Shown: positions 5,156-5,860 of the stretch, piece by piece | Position numbering within the stretch: position 1 is the first letter of the stretch | Layout: every line of letters begins with the position of its first letter | Assembly: GCA_958418185.1 (NCBI GenBank) | Contig: CATZEP010000090.1 | Span: 1-5,860 of the forward strand | Direction: 5' to 3' | Length of the DNA stretch: 5,860 bases | From: an uncultured Collinsella sp. | GTDB taxonomy: Bacteria; Actinomycetota; Coriobacteriia; Coriobacteriales; Coriobacteriaceae | Program-made: the position numbers and the translations under genes | Notes under the pieces: model-generated | What the model saw: the letters and a program-made list of their open reading frames with translations, nothing else | Databases searched by the model: none | What the model was told of the DNA's origin: nothing

Positions 5156-5185
5156 GCCCAGGCCGGCGATATGCCGAACCCGGGC
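5156..5185 (-). terminator. Possible thiC terminator or attenuator hairpin
   Basis: On the minus strand GCCCGGGTTCGGC pairs with GCCGGCCTGGGC around a 5-base loop, with three G-U pairs and one bulged C. It is followed by CTCTTTAT rather than a clean T-tract, so termination would be weak. It touches the thiD -10 box region. Confidence 0.35.
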
Positions 5186-5280
5186 GCGAGATGCAATTTT
5201 TACGCAAATGCAAGCAAATGTTCACAGGTTAACAATTGGCAGGTGCTGCGGCGAGCCCATAGGCGATCGCGGCGATAAGG

Positions 5281-5860
5281 CTAGTCCTCCATGCCGAGAT
5301 CGATCGTCGTACCCTCGAACACCTTGTTGACGGTGCGGACGGCGCACATCTTGCCGCACATGGTGCAGGTGCCCTCGGTGGCAGCGGGGGATTCCTCGTA
5401 GCGCTTCTTACCGGTGACCGGGTCGAGAGCGCACTTCCACATGGCGTCCCAGTCGAGCTTGCGGCGTGCCTGGCCCATCTTGTCGTCCATGTCGCGGGCG
5501 TGGGGCACCTTTTTGGCGATGTCGGCGGCGTGTGCGGCGATCTTGGTGGCCATGAGGCCGTCGAGCACGTCCTGGGCGTTGGGCAGGCACAGGTGCTCGG
5601 CCGGCGTCACGTAGCACAGGAAGTCGGCTCCGGAGCTGGCGGAGATGGCGCCGCCGATGGCGGCGGTGATGTGGTCGTAGCCCACTCCGATATCGGTCAC
5701 CAGCGGCCCGAGCACATAGAACGGGGCGTTGTGGCACAGGCGCTTCTGCAGTTTCATATTGGCGGCGATCTCGTCGAGCGCCATGTGACCCGGACCCTCG
5801 ACCATGACCTGGACGCCGGCGGCCCAAGCACGCTTGCACAGCTTGCCCAGTTCGATCATC
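5281..5860 (-). CDS. thiC: Phosphomethylpyrimidine synthase (C-terminal 192 residues, cut by window edge)
   Basis: Radical-SAM enzyme that rearranges aminoimidazole ribotide into HMP-phosphate, the first step of the pyrimidine branch of thiamine synthesis; ThiD acts on the product. The visible part carries VMVEGPGHMALDEI, NAPFYVLGPLVTDIGVGYDHIT and AIGGAISASSGADFLCYVTP, all diagnostic of ThiC. The C-terminal iron-sulfur cluster motif is CTMCGKMC, spacing CX2CX3C, where E. coli and B. subtilis have CX2CX4C; from memory the shorter spacing occurs in ThiC of anaerobes such as clostridia. The stop TAG is at 5283-5281. The gene start is beyond the right edge; the Met at 5859 is internal, and a full protein of roughly 430 residues is expected. 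Being upstream of thiD in the same direction supports a thiamine gene pair, although the 182-base gap and separate promoter argue against strict co-expression. Confidence 0.97.
   Translation of the reverse strand, partial: MIELGKLCKRAWAAGVQVMVEGPGHMALDEIAANMKLQKRLCHNAPFYVLGPLVTDIGVGYDHITAAIGGAISASSGADFLCYVTPAEHLCLPNAQDVLDGLMATKIAAHAADIAKKVPHARDMDDKMGQARRKLDWDAMWKCALDPVTGKKRYEESPAATEGTCTMCGKMCAVRTVNKVFEGTTIDLGMED

Larger units (their letters stand above)
5099..5280 (-). other. thiC-thiD intergenic region
   Basis: This 182-base gap holds the thiD promoter and hairpin listed separately. On the plus strand it also has GCAAATG twice, 10 bp apart (5204-5210 and 5214-5220), about one helical turn, next to a GTTAAC palindrome, which may be a regulator site. 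No TPP riboswitch core (CTGAGA) was found on the minus strand, and no ORF of note. Confidence 0.4.

Noticed and set aside
5099..5280. TPP riboswitch before thiD
   Set aside because: The conserved CTGAGA core and partner helices could not be found on the minus strand.

Overview
The window most likely comes from a gut member of the Coriobacteriia (Actinomycetota), probably Collinsella or a close relative. This is inferred from the high-GC, C/G-ending codon use, the style of the proteins (anaerobe-type ThiC tail, bacterial PARG-like protein, SGNH esterase) and compact gene spacing. No rRNA or tRNA gene is present to confirm it. The genes look like chromosomal housekeeping or accessory genes. No transposase, integrase or phage gene is visible.

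Layout. Positions 1-569 (minus) hold the N-terminal part of a PiT-family phosphate transporter that runs off the left edge. Its leader (570-817) contains a very strong Shine-Dalgarno sequence in front of a three-codon ORF. On the plus strand follow a small conserved-looking protein of unknown function (818-1156), a Bax inhibitor-1/YccA-type membrane protein (1236-1931) closed by a UUCG-tetraloop terminator, a PARG-like macrodomain protein (2073-3197) closed by a second terminator, and an SGNH/GDSL esterase (3276-3935). The minus strand then carries thiD (4268-5098) and the 3' part of thiC (5281-5860). Both belong to synthesis of the pyrimidine half of thiamine: ThiC makes HMP-phosphate and ThiD phosphorylates HMP and HMP-phosphate.

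The most unusual part is the 332-base gap between the convergent esterase and thiD genes. It holds six copies of a 15-bp motif (consensus TGTTACAGATYGAGA) in strictly alternating orientation, starting at 3991, 4031, 4072, 4112, 4152 and 4192, a period of 40-41 bp. Arms are well conserved while the 25-26 bp between them are not. The array is bracketed by two directly repeated, REP-like sequences, the right one an almost complete hairpin. It is not a CRISPR array and I do not recognise it as a named element.

Other points worth attention are a PARG-type signature reading GGG-x7-QEA, where the catalytic second glutamate of the usual QEE is alanine; uncertain, possibly leaderless, translation start of the 818 gene; a terminator placed only 20 bases before the esterase start codon; and a thiC-thiD gap with a hairpin abutting a consensus -10 box and no TPP riboswitch.
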